Shown piece after piece: positions 16,075-25,437 of a stretch of 64,000 nt of DNA. Source of the stretch: Gammaproteobacteria bacterium (GTDB lineage: Bacteria > Pseudomonadota > Gammaproteobacteria > Steroidobacterales > Rariloculaceae); the NCBI GenBank assembly GCA_022826245.1, contig JAJDVG010000028.1, forward strand, positions 1 through 64,000, in the 5' to 3' direction. Positions within the stretch are counted from its first letter, which is position 1. Each line of letters opens with the position of its first letter. A model generated the notes under the pieces. That model did not search any database and was not told the origin of the DNA. It was given only the letters and a program-made list of their open reading frames with translations. A program made the translations under genes and the position numbers.

Positions 16075-18276
16075 ATGACCAGACACACATCCAGGCCGGC
16101 GGCGTTCGCCTTCGCTGCCGCACTCACAATTCCTTGCGCACTGCCTGTTGCAGCGCAAACAACACAGACAGCCGACGACGAGAATGTCGTGGAGGAGGTT
16201 TTCGTCGTAGGCACGCGCCGCGCGTATCGCGGAAATTTCGACGATCTCGAAAAACCAACGGCGGACCAGACCATTGACGAAGCCCTGCTGCGCGAGGTCG
16301 GGGCGATAAACCTCAATCAGGCGCTGGATTTATCGGCATCCGTTGCACGCCAGAACAACTTTGGCGGATTGTGGAACAGCTTTTCGATTCGCGGCTTCTA
16401 CGGAGACATCAATCTGCCCAGCGGATTTCTGGTTAACGGATTCAATGCAGGCCGCGGGTTCGCCGGCCCGCGGGATCTGGTCGGCATCGAGTCGGTGGAA
16501 GTGCTCAAGGGGCCGCGCTCAGCGCTGTTCGGGCGCGGTGAACCCGGCGGCACGGTCAATCTTGTGACCAAACGGCCGCAATTCGAGACCCTGGGGGACT
16601 TCCGCGCCACCTTCGGGAGCTGGAGCCAAATGCGTTTCGAAGGGGATGTCCAAACCACGGCAGGAAGCAATGACCAGGTCGGACTGCGCATCGTGGGATT
16701 CCACGAGGATGCGGAGAGCTTCAGGGATACCGTCGAGACAGCGCGTTTTGGCCTTTATCCGTCGATCACCTGGGAAATTTCCGACGCAAGCAGTGTGACT
16801 TACGAATTGGAGTACACACAGCAGGAGATTCCCTTCGATCGCGGTGTTGCCTATTCGGAAGACTACGGTTTCACGCCGCGTGAAACTTTCGCCGGCGAGC
16901 CCGGCGACGGGCCCATCGAGACCGAGGTGCTCGGTCATCAACTCGAAGTCCAGCACAACTTCTCCGATAACTGGAGTCTGCTTGCCGGTCTTGGGTATAG
17001 AGATACGTCTTTTGAAGGCAACGCATCCGAAACAAACTTCGGCGGACGCCAGACATACTTCCTGGATGGTCGAACCCTGTCGCGATTTTTCCGTTATCGG
17101 AACTTCGAGTCGGACTATTTCGTAGCCCGAGCGGAAGTTGCGGGTGAGTTCAATTCAGGCTCGCTTCGCCACAGACTGCTCGTGGGCGCCGACTATGACC
17201 GCTTCGACCTGAGTTGGTTTATCCAGCGCTACCGGCCAAGGTGGTTTCCGGGGACGACGGATATCAATACTCTCGACCCGGCAGCATATCTTTTTCTGGA
17301 CGTGTTCAATCCGGTCTATGGCCAGTTCCCGCAACCGGTGCCCGGGCCAAACACGAACCGGGATGAGCGCCTGGATGGATTCGGCTTCTACATACAGGAC
17401 CAGATCGACATCACGGATCGGTTTCAGGTTCGCCTTGGCTTGCGCTGGGATGACTTCGAGCAGGACTTGACCAACCTTCGCGCGACGCCCGCAACGACGA
17501 TTACGACATCGGACGATCGAGTCTCACCGCAGCTTGGCGCGGTTTACTCGGTCAACGACGGTTTCAGCCTGTACGCTTCCTACGGCGAAGGCTTCCGCCA
17601 ACAGGCAGGGTCCGACTATCAAGGCCGGCAATTCAATCCCAACCTCACCGAGTCTGCAGAGATCGGACTGAAACTGGACATGGCGCAGTTCTCCCAAGGG
17701 GTCTCCGGCTCGCTCACGTTTGCGCTATTCCAGGTCGACCAAAGCAACATTCTGGTGAACGACGATCGGCCGGAGGCCGTAGCGCTGGGGTGGTTTTCTC
17801 ATGATGCAGGCGAAGCACGCAGCCGAGGGTTTGAAATTGACGCGGACCTTGCCTTCGAGAACGGCGCCAATCTGTGGTTATCCTACGCGTACGCCGACGC
17901 GGTATTCACCACGAGCAATCTCGAAGCCGACTGGGGCGTGCTCATTGAAGCCGGCGACCCACTCATCAACTCGCCGGAACACCAGGCGAATGTGCAATTC
18001 AGCCAGAGTTTCGAGCTGGGAGGCATGCCGGCGCAGGTCGGCGCGGGCGTTCAATATACCGGCGATCGGCTCGGGTTTACCGCTTTTGACTTCTACTTGC
18101 CCAGCTATACCACCGCACGCTTGTTTGGCCAGATTCGGCCCAGCGAGCGCTTCATAATTCGCCTTGACATGGACAACGCATTTGACGAGGTGTACTACAC
18201 GAATTCGTATGCGGACGTCTGGGTCGAACCGGGCGCGCCGCGCCGTTACCGCCTCACGGCGTCCTATTCGTTCTAG
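16075..18276 (+). CDS. TonB-dependent siderophore-type receptor
   Basis: The start at ATG 16075 gives 733 residues with a signal peptide (FAFAAALTIPCALPVAAQ) and a TonB box-like VVEEVFVVGTRR. The plug has FSIRGFYGDINLPSGFLVNG, IESVEVLKGPRSALFGRGEP and GGTVNLVTKRP, the hallmark blocks of ferrichrome/pyoverdine-type receptors. A 22-strand barrel should follow; it ends RYRLTASYSF. It imports a ferric chelate or similar ligand using TonB energy. The DUF2946-like gene precedes it and an ABC exporter follows, suggesting one uptake/processing locus. Confidence 0.9.
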   Translation: MTRHTSRPAAFAFAAALTIPCALPVAAQTTQTADDENVVEEVFVVGTRRAYRGNFDDLEKPTADQTIDEALLREVGAINLNQALDLSASVARQNNFGGLWNSFSIRGFYGDINLPSGFLVNGFNAGRGFAGPRDLVGIESVEVLKGPRSALFGRGEPGGTVNLVTKRPQFETLGDFRATFGSWSQMRFEGDVQTTAGSNDQVGLRIVGFHEDAESFRDTVETARFGLYPSITWEISDASSVTYELEYTQQEIPFDRGVAYSEDYGFTPRETFAGEPGDGPIETEVLGHQLEVQHNFSDNWSLLAGLGYRDTSFEGNASETNFGGRQTYFLDGRTLSRFFRYRNFESDYFVARAEVAGEFNSGSLRHRLLVGADYDRFDLSWFIQRYRPRWFPGTTDINTLDPAAYLFLDVFNPVYGQFPQPVPGPNTNRDERLDGFGFYIQDQIDITDRFQVRLGLRWDDFEQDLTNLRATPATTITTSDDRVSPQLGAVYSVNDGFSLYASYGEGFRQQAGSDYQGRQFNPNLTESAEIGLKLDMAQFSQGVSGSLTFALFQVDQSNILVNDDRPEAVALGWFSHDAGEARSRGFEIDADLAFENGANLWLSYAYADAVFTTSNLEADWGVLIEAGDPLINSPEHQANVQFSQSFELGGMPAQVGAGVQYTGDRLGFTAFDFYLPSYTTARLFGQIRPSERFIIRLDMDNAFDEVYYTNSYADVWVEPGAPRRYRLTASYSF

Positions 18277-18411
18277 CCGCCCTGAGTTGAGTCCATTCGC
18301 GAACTTTCGCGTCCTGCAAGCATCGTGAGAAGCGCAACAAGCCGTGGCTGAGTTACTTCTGAATGCCGATGCCGGCAGACACGCGAGACCACCCTTGACT
18401 CGGGAGTTCAA

Positions 18412-19134
18412 ATGATGCCCGTACTATCCGCTCAGGCGCTCAGCGTCGTACGCTCCGGCCAGGAAGTGCTGAAGGACGTCTCCTTCAGCATCGCGCAAGG
18501 CGAAGTTCATGCCTTGCTGGGGGGCAATGGCGCCGGCAAGTCAACGACCTTGCTTACCTTTCTCGGATTCCTCCAGCCGGCTTCGGGAAGTGTGCATGTG
18601 CAGGGCCGCGACGTGAACGAGAATCTGAGCGCGGCCCGGCAGGCCATCGCCTTCCTGCCCGAGGCGGCCACCCTGTATGGGCACTTGTCGGCCTATGAAA
18701 ATCTCCGCTATTTCCTTTCGCTGGCGGGGACGGACACCGGCCGGGACGAACTCGATGCCGCCCTGGACCGTGTAGCCTTGCAGCCCGAAGCCCGGGACAT
18801 GCGGATGCAAACCTACTCCAAGGGCATGCGTCAAAAGGTGGCGATCGCCCTGGCCATCCTGCGGGATACGCCTATCCTGCTGTTGGACGAGCCGACATCG
18901 GGTCTCGATCCCGTGGCGATCGACGAGTTCAATCGGCTGGCCCGGGATCTGGCCGAGGCCGGCCGGACCATTCTCCTGGTCACTCACGATGTCTACGGCG
19001 CCTGCCACGTGGCGGACCGCATCGACCTGTTACAGAAAGGCGTACTCGTCGGCGCCTTCGACCGACCACCCGGTATGGACCGAATCGACACCGAGGCAGT
19101 GCATGCCGCCTTCGCCAGGCAAGCGGGAGCATGA
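18412..19134 (+). CDS. ABC transporter ATP-binding protein
   Basis: This 240-residue ATPase has Walker A GGNGAGKST, the signature YSKGMRQKVA, Walker B ILLLDEPTSGLDP and the H-loop LVTHDVYG. It is of the ABC-2/NosF-CcmA type that drives export or membrane-protein remodelling. It overlaps the following permease by 4 bp (ATGA). The complex should contain two copies of this ATPase and the two dissimilar permeases. Two ATGs (18412, 18415) are equally possible starts. Confidence 0.9.
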   Translation: MMPVLSAQALSVVRSGQEVLKDVSFSIAQGEVHALLGGNGAGKSTTLLTFLGFLQPASGSVHVQGRDVNENLSAARQAIAFLPEAATLYGHLSAYENLRYFLSLAGTDTGRDELDAALDRVALQPEARDMRMQTYSKGMRQKVAIALAILRDTPILLLDEPTSGLDPVAIDEFNRLARDLAEAGRTILLVTHDVYGACHVADRIDLLQKGVLVGAFDRPPGMDRIDTEAVHAAFARQAGA

Positions 19135-20573
19135 CCATGAACAGAATATTCGCGATAGCACGAGAAGAGTCGCGGCTGTGGCTGAGATCACGGCTGGCGC
19201 TTTACACGTTTCTGATCTTTGCCGCGTTGCTGACGGCCACCAGCATCGCCACCTCACTCAGGATGAGCGAGGAATATCGGGAACGCTCCGAACAGCAGGC
19301 ACTGGCGGAAGAAACTTTTCTGTCCCAGCCGGATCGCCATCCACACAGAATGGTGCACTACGGGCATTACGTTTTTCGCACGCCCCCGCCGCTCGCGACG
19401 ATCGATCCCGGTGTCGACGCGGTCACCGGGCAATCGATATTTCTGGAAGGCCACCGGCAAAACACGGCGATGTTCGCCGATGCCAGGGCGAGCGCCGACC
19501 TCGGCGGCTTCGAGGGGCTGACCGCGGCCCTGGTGTATCAATTGTTCGCGCCCCTGCTGCTGATCGCCCTCGGCCATGGCCTGATCATTCGCGAGCGCGA
19601 AGAGAACACGCTGGCGCCGTTGCTGGCCCAGGGCGTGACGGGAAGTGAATTGTACGCGGGCAAATGGTTTGCCCTGGCGGGAGTTGCGCTGGCGCTGCTG
19701 TTGCCGCTGGCCGTCGTGTCGGGGGCGGCTGTCGCCGGAGGCGGGTCGCTGCCGGCAAGCGCGGGAATCATCGGCCTCTATGCGCTCTATCTGCTTGTCT
19801 GGTGCGGTCTGATCCTGCTGGTATCGGCCCTGGTCCGGTCGCGCGCGCTTTCCCTCGGCGTTCTGGCGCTGTTCTGGCTCGGCGCCGCCCTGATCGTCCC
19901 GCGCATCGCCGTCGAATCCGCCAGCACGATCATGCCCATTCCGGGGAAGCTGGAGACCGACCTGCGCATGCAGGAAGAACTGCGCGTAGTCGGCGATGGC
20001 CACTACGCTGGCGCGCCGCAATATCTGCAGCTTCAGGCAAATCTTCTGGCGCAATACGATGTCGAACGTGTGGAAGACCTGCCGGTCAATTTCCGCGGCG
20101 TCGTCGCGGAGGTTGCCGAAGCCGATCTGGCGGAAGTGATGAACAGATATGCCGAGGAGCGCATGGCGCTCGAAGCGCGTCAGGCCCGGTTCGCCGAGTA
20201 CTTCGGCTGGCTTTCGCCGGTCGTTGCGGTTTCGGCGGGCTCCCGCGCGCTGGCGGGAACCGACCTCGCGACTCACCATCGATTTCTGCGCGAAGCCGAG
20301 GAAGTGCGCTTCGATTTCGTGCAGGGCATTAATCGTGTCCATGTCGAGCAACTCGCCTATAGCGTTGACATGAATCGCGGCATCGATGCCGAATCCGAAC
20401 GGCGTGCCCGCACGTCGGCCGAAAACTGGAACGTGCTCGATGAATTTTCCTTCCGGCCCGCCGCGGCCGGCGAACGCCTGACTCGCGCCGGCGCGGCCCT
20501 GGCCATGCTTTTCGCCTGGTTCGCGTTGCTGACGGCCGGCGGCGTCCACGCCGCGCGCAAGATGCAGCCATGA
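19131..20573 (+). CDS. ABC-2 type permease, DUF3526 family (first subunit)
   Basis: This 480-residue membrane protein has one N-terminal TM (LALYTFLIFAALLTATSIA), a periplasmic region of about 110 residues, a cluster of TMs at about 140-260 (LVYQLFAPLLLIALGHGLII through LGVLALFWLGAALIVPRIA), a long second periplasmic domain and a last TM. LIIREREENTLAPLLAQGVT is the coupling segment usual in ABC-2 permeases. It resembles DUF3526/NosY-like proteins. The substrate is unknown. It overlaps both neighbours by 4 bp. Confidence 0.85.
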   Translation: MTMNRIFAIAREESRLWLRSRLALYTFLIFAALLTATSIATSLRMSEEYRERSEQQALAEETFLSQPDRHPHRMVHYGHYVFRTPPPLATIDPGVDAVTGQSIFLEGHRQNTAMFADARASADLGGFEGLTAALVYQLFAPLLLIALGHGLIIREREENTLAPLLAQGVTGSELYAGKWFALAGVALALLLPLAVVSGAAVAGGGSLPASAGIIGLYALYLLVWCGLILLVSALVRSRALSLGVLALFWLGAALIVPRIAVESASTIMPIPGKLETDLRMQEELRVVGDGHYAGAPQYLQLQANLLAQYDVERVEDLPVNFRGVVAEVAEADLAEVMNRYAEERMALEARQARFAEYFGWLSPVVAVSAGSRALAGTDLATHHRFLREAEEVRFDFVQGINRVHVEQLAYSVDMNRGIDAESERRARTSAENWNVLDEFSFRPAAAGERLTRAGAALAMLFAWFALLTAGGVHAARKMQP

Positions 20574-21820
20574 CCGGGCTGATCCGGGAAATCCGCTTTC
20601 TTTCGAGTGACCGGGCGGCCTTGCTATGGCTCGGTATCGCGGTGCTCGTCGCTGCCCTGTCGGTGGTTTTGGGGCTGCGCGAAATCGCCTCGCAGCGCAC
20701 GGTCCTGAACGAATTGATCGAAATCGATCGCGTCGAACGGGAAGTGGTGACGGGACTGTACCGGGACTGGGGCAATGCGGCCTATTACACTTTCCACCTG
20801 ACCTACGATTCGCCGTCGGATTTCGCAGTCGCCGCACTCGGCCAACGCGATACCTCTCCCTGGAAGCACAATATCCGCGCACTCGCAGTGGAAGGGCAGA
20901 TTTACGAGACTGACGCGGAAAATCCCGACTTTGCCCTGATCGGCCGTTTCGACTTCGCGTTCGCCGCGAATCTGCTCGCCCCGCTATTGCTGATTCTGTT
21001 GTTGCACGATCTGCGCTCCTCCGAGCGCACCGCAGGTCGCTATGAATTGCTCAGCGCGACAGCGGCAGTCCACGGCAGCCCCTGGTTCGCGCGGGCGGTC
21101 TTGCGGGTTGGAGCACTGATGCTCTGCCTGATCGTTCCACTCTGGGCCGGCGGTTTGCTTGCCGGAACGGGCGTTTCGGACATGGCGCTTGCAAGCCTGA
21201 TCGTGGCCTTGCACATCGGATTCTGGTGGGGAGTTTGCGCAATTGTCGATCGTGTCGCCTGGAGCAGCCCTGTCAACCTGACCGTGCTGATCGGCGCCTG
21301 GCTGGCCCTCGCCGTAATCGTCCCGGCGGCTGTCAAGCTCTCGGTGGATGCCGCCGTACCGTTGCCGGATGGAGGCGACATCCTCCTTACCCAAAGAGAG
21401 GCGGTCAACGACGCCTGGGATCTGCCCAAGTCCGCGACGATGGAGCCGTTTATAGAGCGCCATCCCGAATGGGCGGATTACACGGAAGTCAGTCAGCCTT
21501 TCGAATGGAAGTGGTATTACGCTTTCCAGCAGGTCGGCGACCAGACCGTCGAGCCACTGTCACTGGCTTATCGGGAAGGCCGTATCCGACGCGACCGCCT
21601 TGCGGGAATGTACGCCTGGCTATCTCCGCCCGCGCTCGCCGAACGAGCCCTGCAAGCTATCGCAGGTACGAATCTGGCGGCCTCGCTGGCCTATGAACAA
21701 CAGGTGCGCGACTTTCACGCCGCTCTCAGGACCTACTACTATCCCAGGCTGTTTCGCGACGAGGCTTTTTCCGATGCGAGCATCGGGCAGCGGCCTGAAT
21801 TCCGCGCGGCGGGTAAATGA
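20570..21820 (+). CDS. ABC-2 type permease, DUF3526 family (second subunit)
   Basis: The 416 residues share the layout of the preceding gene: an N-terminal TM (AALLWLGIAVLVAALSVVLG), a periplasmic domain, TMs from about 130 with LLHDLRSSERTAGRYELLSA as the cytoplasmic coupling helix, and a C-terminal periplasmic domain (LSPPALAERALQAIAGTNLA). A pair of DUF3526 permeases with one ATPase is a recurrent arrangement next to TonB receptors in proteobacteria. The gene converges on glmS, with 63 bp between the stops. Confidence 0.85.
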   Translation: MTGLIREIRFLSSDRAALLWLGIAVLVAALSVVLGLREIASQRTVLNELIEIDRVEREVVTGLYRDWGNAAYYTFHLTYDSPSDFAVAALGQRDTSPWKHNIRALAVEGQIYETDAENPDFALIGRFDFAFAANLLAPLLLILLLHDLRSSERTAGRYELLSATAAVHGSPWFARAVLRVGALMLCLIVPLWAGGLLAGTGVSDMALASLIVALHIGFWWGVCAIVDRVAWSSPVNLTVLIGAWLALAVIVPAAVKLSVDAAVPLPDGGDILLTQREAVNDAWDLPKSATMEPFIERHPEWADYTEVSQPFEWKWYYAFQQVGDQTVEPLSLAYREGRIRRDRLAGMYAWLSPPALAERALQAIAGTNLAASLAYEQQVRDFHAALRTYYYPRLFRDEAFSDASIGQRPEFRAAGK

Positions 21821-21883
21821 TCCGCCGTCTTCGGCGAGGCGTTTCGCCTAATCGCCCGGCGGGATTCGTGGAATCCAGCCCGC

Positions 21884-21943
21884 CTACTCCACCGTTACGG
21901 ACTTCGCGAGGTTCCTCGGCTGATCGACGTCCGTCCCCTTGAC
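21884..21943 (-). other. glmS 3' end: predicted attTn7-type target and right copy of the 60-bp repeat
   Basis: In many bacteria TnsD binds the last codons of glmS, and Tn7 inserts just downstream of the stop codon. This segment is also the intact partner of the orphan copy at 13872-13930. The two repeats face the same way, with the accessory segment 13931-21883 between them. Confidence 0.5.
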
Positions 21944-23716
21944 CACTCCCACGTGGTAGGCCAGTAGCTGCAAGGGCACCGTGTAGACGATCGGCGCGAT
22001 CAGGCGGTCCGCGTAGGGCATCTCGATGACCGTAACGCCGGGTTCGCGCTCGAGCCCCGAATCGCGGCCGGCGAAGACGTAGAGCTGGCCGCCTCGGGCG
22101 TGCACGACTTTCATGTTGGACTTGAGCTTGTCGAGCAGCTCGTTGTTCGGCGCGACGACGACGACCGGCATTTCCTCGTCGACGAGCGCGAGCGGGCCGT
22201 GCTTGAGTTCTCCTGCCGCGTAGGCCTCAGCGTGAATGTAGGAGATCTCCTTGAGCTTGAGCGCGCCTTCCATGGCGACCGGCCACATCGGGCCGCGGCC
22301 GAGAAACAGCGCGTGCTGCTTCTCGGCGAAACTCTCGGCGAGATCCTCGAGCTTGCCGTTCATGGCGAGCGCCTTTTCGACCGCTCCCGCGGCGCGATAG
22401 AGATGCGTCACGAGTTCCGCCTCGCGCTCTTCGGGCATGCCGCGCTGGCGCGCGAGCATGAGCGTGACGAGCAATAGCGAGATGAGCTGGGTCGTGAAGG
22501 CCTTCGTGCTCGCAACGCCGATTTCCGGGCCCGCCTGAGTCATCATGACGAGATCGGACTTGCGCACCATCGAGCTTTGCGGGCTGTTGCAGATCGTGAG
22601 CACGCCGATGTAGTCGGCCTGCCGCGCCATGCGCAGAGCCTCGAGGGTGTCGGCCGTCTCGCCCGACTGCGAAATCGCGACGAACAGCGTGCCCTCGGAG
22701 ACGACGATATCCCGGTAGCGGTATTCGCTCGCGATCTCGACCTGGCAGGGCAACCCCGCCAGCGATTCGATCCAGTACTTGGCCACGCGGCCCGCATGAT
22801 AGGCCGTACCGCAGGCGACGATGTGCAGATTGCGGACCTGTTCGAACAGCTCCACCGCGCGCGGACCGAGCGAGTCTGTCACCACGCGGTCGTCGGCGAC
22901 GCGTCCGTACAGCGTGTCGGCGATCGCACGCGGCTGCTCGAAGATCTCCTTGAGCATGTAATGGCGGTAGGGTTCCTTGTCGACGGAATCGGAACTCCAT
23001 TGGGATTCGTGGACGGGCCGCTCGACCGCCTCGCCGGCGGAATCGAAGATGCGCACGGCATCGCGCCCGATTTCCGCAAGATCGCCCTGCTCCAGGTGGA
23101 TGAAACGCCGCGTCACGGGCAGCAGCGCCGGCACTCCGCTGGCAATGAAGTTCTCGCCGAGGCCGAGGCCGATCACTAGCGGGCTTGCGATGCGGGTCGC
23201 GACGATGCGGTCGGGGTTCTCGGCGTCGATGACGGCGAGCGCGTAGGCGCCGACGAAACGCTTCGCCGCCAGGCGCACGGCCTCGAGCAGGTCGTGTCCC
23301 TGCTCGAGGTGTTCGCGGATCAGGTGGGCCGCGACCTCGGTGTCGGTCTCGGAACTGAATTCGTAGCCGAGCGAGACGAGCTCCTGCCGGATTTCCTCGT
23401 GGTTCTCGATGATGCCGTTGTGGATGACGGCCACCCGTCCGCCGGACAGGTGGGGGTGCGCATTGGCTTCGGTGACGCCGCCGTGGGTTGCCCAACGGGT
23501 GTGGGCGACACCGAGGCGGCCCCCGAGCGGCGCCCGGTCGAGCTTCTCGTCGAGCGCCGCGATCTTGCCGACCGCGCGCCGCAGATCAAGATCGTTCTTG
23601 CCGGCGGCGACCGCAATGCCGGCCGAGTCGTAGCCGCGGTATTCGAGCCGCCGCAATCCTTCGACGAGTATCGGAACGACGTTACGTTCCGCTATGGCGC
23701 CGACTATCCCGCACAT
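21884..23716 (-). CDS. glmS: glutamine-fructose-6-phosphate aminotransferase (isomerising)
   Basis: The 610 residues match the E. coli enzyme length. It makes glucosamine-6-phosphate from fructose-6-P and glutamine, the first step to UDP-GlcNAc. After Met removal the N-terminal Cys (CGIVGAIAE) is the glutaminase nucleophile. The glutaminase domain (1-240) is followed by two SIS domains (CGTAYHAGR, AISQSGETADTLEALRMA, EIGVASTKAFTTQL) and the conserved C-terminal DQPRNLAKSVTVE. The last codons are the classical attTn7 target. glmU lies 120 bp upstream in the same direction. Confidence 0.97.
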   Translation of the reverse strand: MCGIVGAIAERNVVPILVEGLRRLEYRGYDSAGIAVAAGKNDLDLRRAVGKIAALDEKLDRAPLGGRLGVAHTRWATHGGVTEANAHPHLSGGRVAVIHNGIIENHEEIRQELVSLGYEFSSETDTEVAAHLIREHLEQGHDLLEAVRLAAKRFVGAYALAVIDAENPDRIVATRIASPLVIGLGLGENFIASGVPALLPVTRRFIHLEQGDLAEIGRDAVRIFDSAGEAVERPVHESQWSSDSVDKEPYRHYMLKEIFEQPRAIADTLYGRVADDRVVTDSLGPRAVELFEQVRNLHIVACGTAYHAGRVAKYWIESLAGLPCQVEIASEYRYRDIVVSEGTLFVAISQSGETADTLEALRMARQADYIGVLTICNSPQSSMVRKSDLVMMTQAGPEIGVASTKAFTTQLISLLLVTLMLARQRGMPEEREAELVTHLYRAAGAVEKALAMNGKLEDLAESFAEKQHALFLGRGPMWPVAMEGALKLKEISYIHAEAYAAGELKHGPLALVDEEMPVVVVAPNNELLDKLKSNMKVVHARGGQLYVFAGRDSGLEREPGVTVIEMPYADRLIAPIVYTVPLQLLAYHVGVVKGTDVDQPRNLAKSVTVE

Positions 23717-23770
23717 CGCCTGTCAGTCCTCTCGATACGTCCCGCTCAAGGCACGCCGTTCAGGGCTTGA

Positions 23771-23788
23771 GCGTTCAACCTTGAACGC
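23771..23788. promoter_or_regulatory. inverted repeat between glmU and glmS
   Basis: GCGTTCAA-CC-TTGAACGC is a perfect 8-bp-arm inverted repeat in the 120-bp glmU-glmS spacer. A related GTTCAGGGCTTGAGC and TCTGAACGTTC flank it, so the spacer is rich in GTTCA motifs. It could be an operator, an RNA hairpin or a processing site controlling glmS. No typical T tract is present. Confidence 0.45.
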
Positions 23789-23836
23789 CATGGTCTGAAC
23801 GTTCCGCATCTCTCGCTCGATCTCCCCGCGCCGAGC

Positions 23837-25213
23837 TTACCGCGGCTTCCTCGCGGGCCTCTGCCAGCCGCGGACCTCCGCCTGCCGGGACCGCGCCACC
23901 GTAAGCTTGTCCGGCGGGGCGTCCTTGCTGATCGTCGAGCCCGCGCCGATCGTTGCGCCCGCGCCGACCTCGACCGGGGCGATGAGCATGACGCCGGAAC
24001 CGATGAACGCGCCGTCGCCGATCGTCGTGCGGTGCTTCGCCGCGCCGTCGTAGTTGCAGGTGATCGTGCCCGCGCCGATGTTGACGTCCCGACCGACCGA
24101 GGCGTCGCCGACGTAGCTCAAGTGGCTGATCTTCGTGCCGCTGCCGATCCGGCTGTTCTTCACCTCGACGAAGTTGCCGACCTTGACGCGCTCGGCGAGC
24201 TCCGTGCCGGGTCTCAGACGCGCGAACGGGCCGAGTTCGCAGGCGGCTCCGGCCGTCACGCCGTCCATGACCGTGTTCGGGTGAACGACCGTGTCCGGGC
24301 CGAGCCGGCTGGCGCGGATCGTGCAGTTCGGGCCGATGCGCACACCGCGCGCGAGGCTGACCTCGCCCTCGAACACCGCGCCGACATCGATGAAGACGTC
24401 GCCCTCGACGGTGAGCTCGCCGCGCACATCGACGCGGGCGGGATCGGCGAGCGTGGCGCCGGCCTCCATGAGTTCGCGAGCGCGCGCCCGCTGGTAACCG
24501 CGCTCCGCTTCGGCGAGCTGTGACTTGTCGTTGATGCCGAGTACCTCGTCCGGATCGTCCACCTCGACCGCCGCGACACGGGCGCCTTCGGCGACCGCCG
24601 GCGCGACGACATCCGGCAGATAGTACTCCCCTTGCGCGTTGTCGTTGCTCAAACCGGCGATCCAGCGGCGCAGGTCGCGGGCGCTCGCGACCATGACACC
24701 GGCATTGGTTTCGCGGATGCGGCGTTCCTCTTCCGTCGCGTCGGCATGCTCGACGATGCCCGAAACGCCGCCGTCGGCAGCCCGCAGGATGCGCCCGTAA
24801 CCGGCCGGATCAGGCAGCGTTGCGGTCAGCAGTACGAGGTCTGCGGATTCCGCCTTTTCCGCCGTGTCACAGAGCCTGCGCAGCGTCTCGGCGCCGATCA
24901 GCGGCACGTCGCCGAAGAGCACGAGCACACGATGCTCGTCGGGTATCCCGGGCAGAGCCTGGGCGACCGCATGCGCCGTGCCGTGCTGCTCGGCCTGCAG
25001 GCGCCAGCCGAGATCCTCGTCCGGGAAGGCTTCGCGCACTTCCTCCGCGCCATGCCCGTGGACGATCCGGACAGCCGCCGGCTCAAGCTCCCGCGCGCTG
25101 TCGAGCACATGCGCAAGGAGCGGGCGGCCGGCGAGCGGATGCAGGACCTTGGGCAGGTCCGAGCCCATGCGCTTGCCCTGGCCCGCGGCCAGGATGACGA
25201 CGGTAACCGGCAC
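23837..25213 (-). CDS. glmU: bifunctional UDP-GlcNAc pyrophosphorylase / GlcN-1-P acetyltransferase
   Basis: Starting from GTG 25213, the 458 residues are close to the E. coli length. The N-terminal uridyltransferase domain has LAAGQGKRMGSDLPKVLHPL, EQHGTAHAV and FGDVPLI. The C-terminal half is a left-handed beta-helix of hexapeptide repeats with VEVKNSRIGSGTKISHLSYV and GAGTITCNYDG. The enzyme makes UDP-GlcNAc for peptidoglycan and lipid A from the GlmS product after GlmM. Upstream in-frame codons to 25366 are Arg/Ala-rich and not conserved, so the later start is preferred. It follows atpC in the order common to gammaproteobacteria. Confidence 0.96.
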   Translation of the reverse strand: MPVTVVILAAGQGKRMGSDLPKVLHPLAGRPLLAHVLDSARELEPAAVRIVHGHGAEEVREAFPDEDLGWRLQAEQHGTAHAVAQALPGIPDEHRVLVLFGDVPLIGAETLRRLCDTAEKAESADLVLLTATLPDPAGYGRILRAADGGVSGIVEHADATEEERRIRETNAGVMVASARDLRRWIAGLSNDNAQGEYYLPDVVAPAVAEGARVAAVEVDDPDEVLGINDKSQLAEAERGYQRARARELMEAGATLADPARVDVRGELTVEGDVFIDVGAVFEGEVSLARGVRIGPNCTIRASRLGPDTVVHPNTVMDGVTAGAACELGPFARLRPGTELAERVKVGNFVEVKNSRIGSGTKISHLSYVGDASVGRDVNIGAGTITCNYDGAAKHRTTIGDGAFIGSGVMLIAPVEVGAGATIGAGSTISKDAPPDKLTVARSRQAEVRGWQRPARKPR

Positions 25214-25437
25214 GTTCGGGGTCCCTCGACTGAAACGGCCAACGATGATACTTGCTGCGCGGCCCGCGGACCCGCCGACGTGAACGCCCGCGTGAGGGAC
25301 AGCGCGTGGCGCCGCGGCCGGTGAGGCGCCGGGCGCTGCCCGGGAGCCCGGGCCGCAGGAATTCACGGCTGCAGATTCGCTGTGGGCGAAACGCCTGGCC
25401 GAAGACGGCCGATCGCGACTTCCAGCGGCGCAGGCTT

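Noticed and set aside
21821-21883. Possible Tn7 ends immediately downstream of glmS
   Set aside because: No recognisable Tn7 terminal repeat or TnsB-type 22-mer was seen. Only weak GC hairpins are present between the convergent stops.
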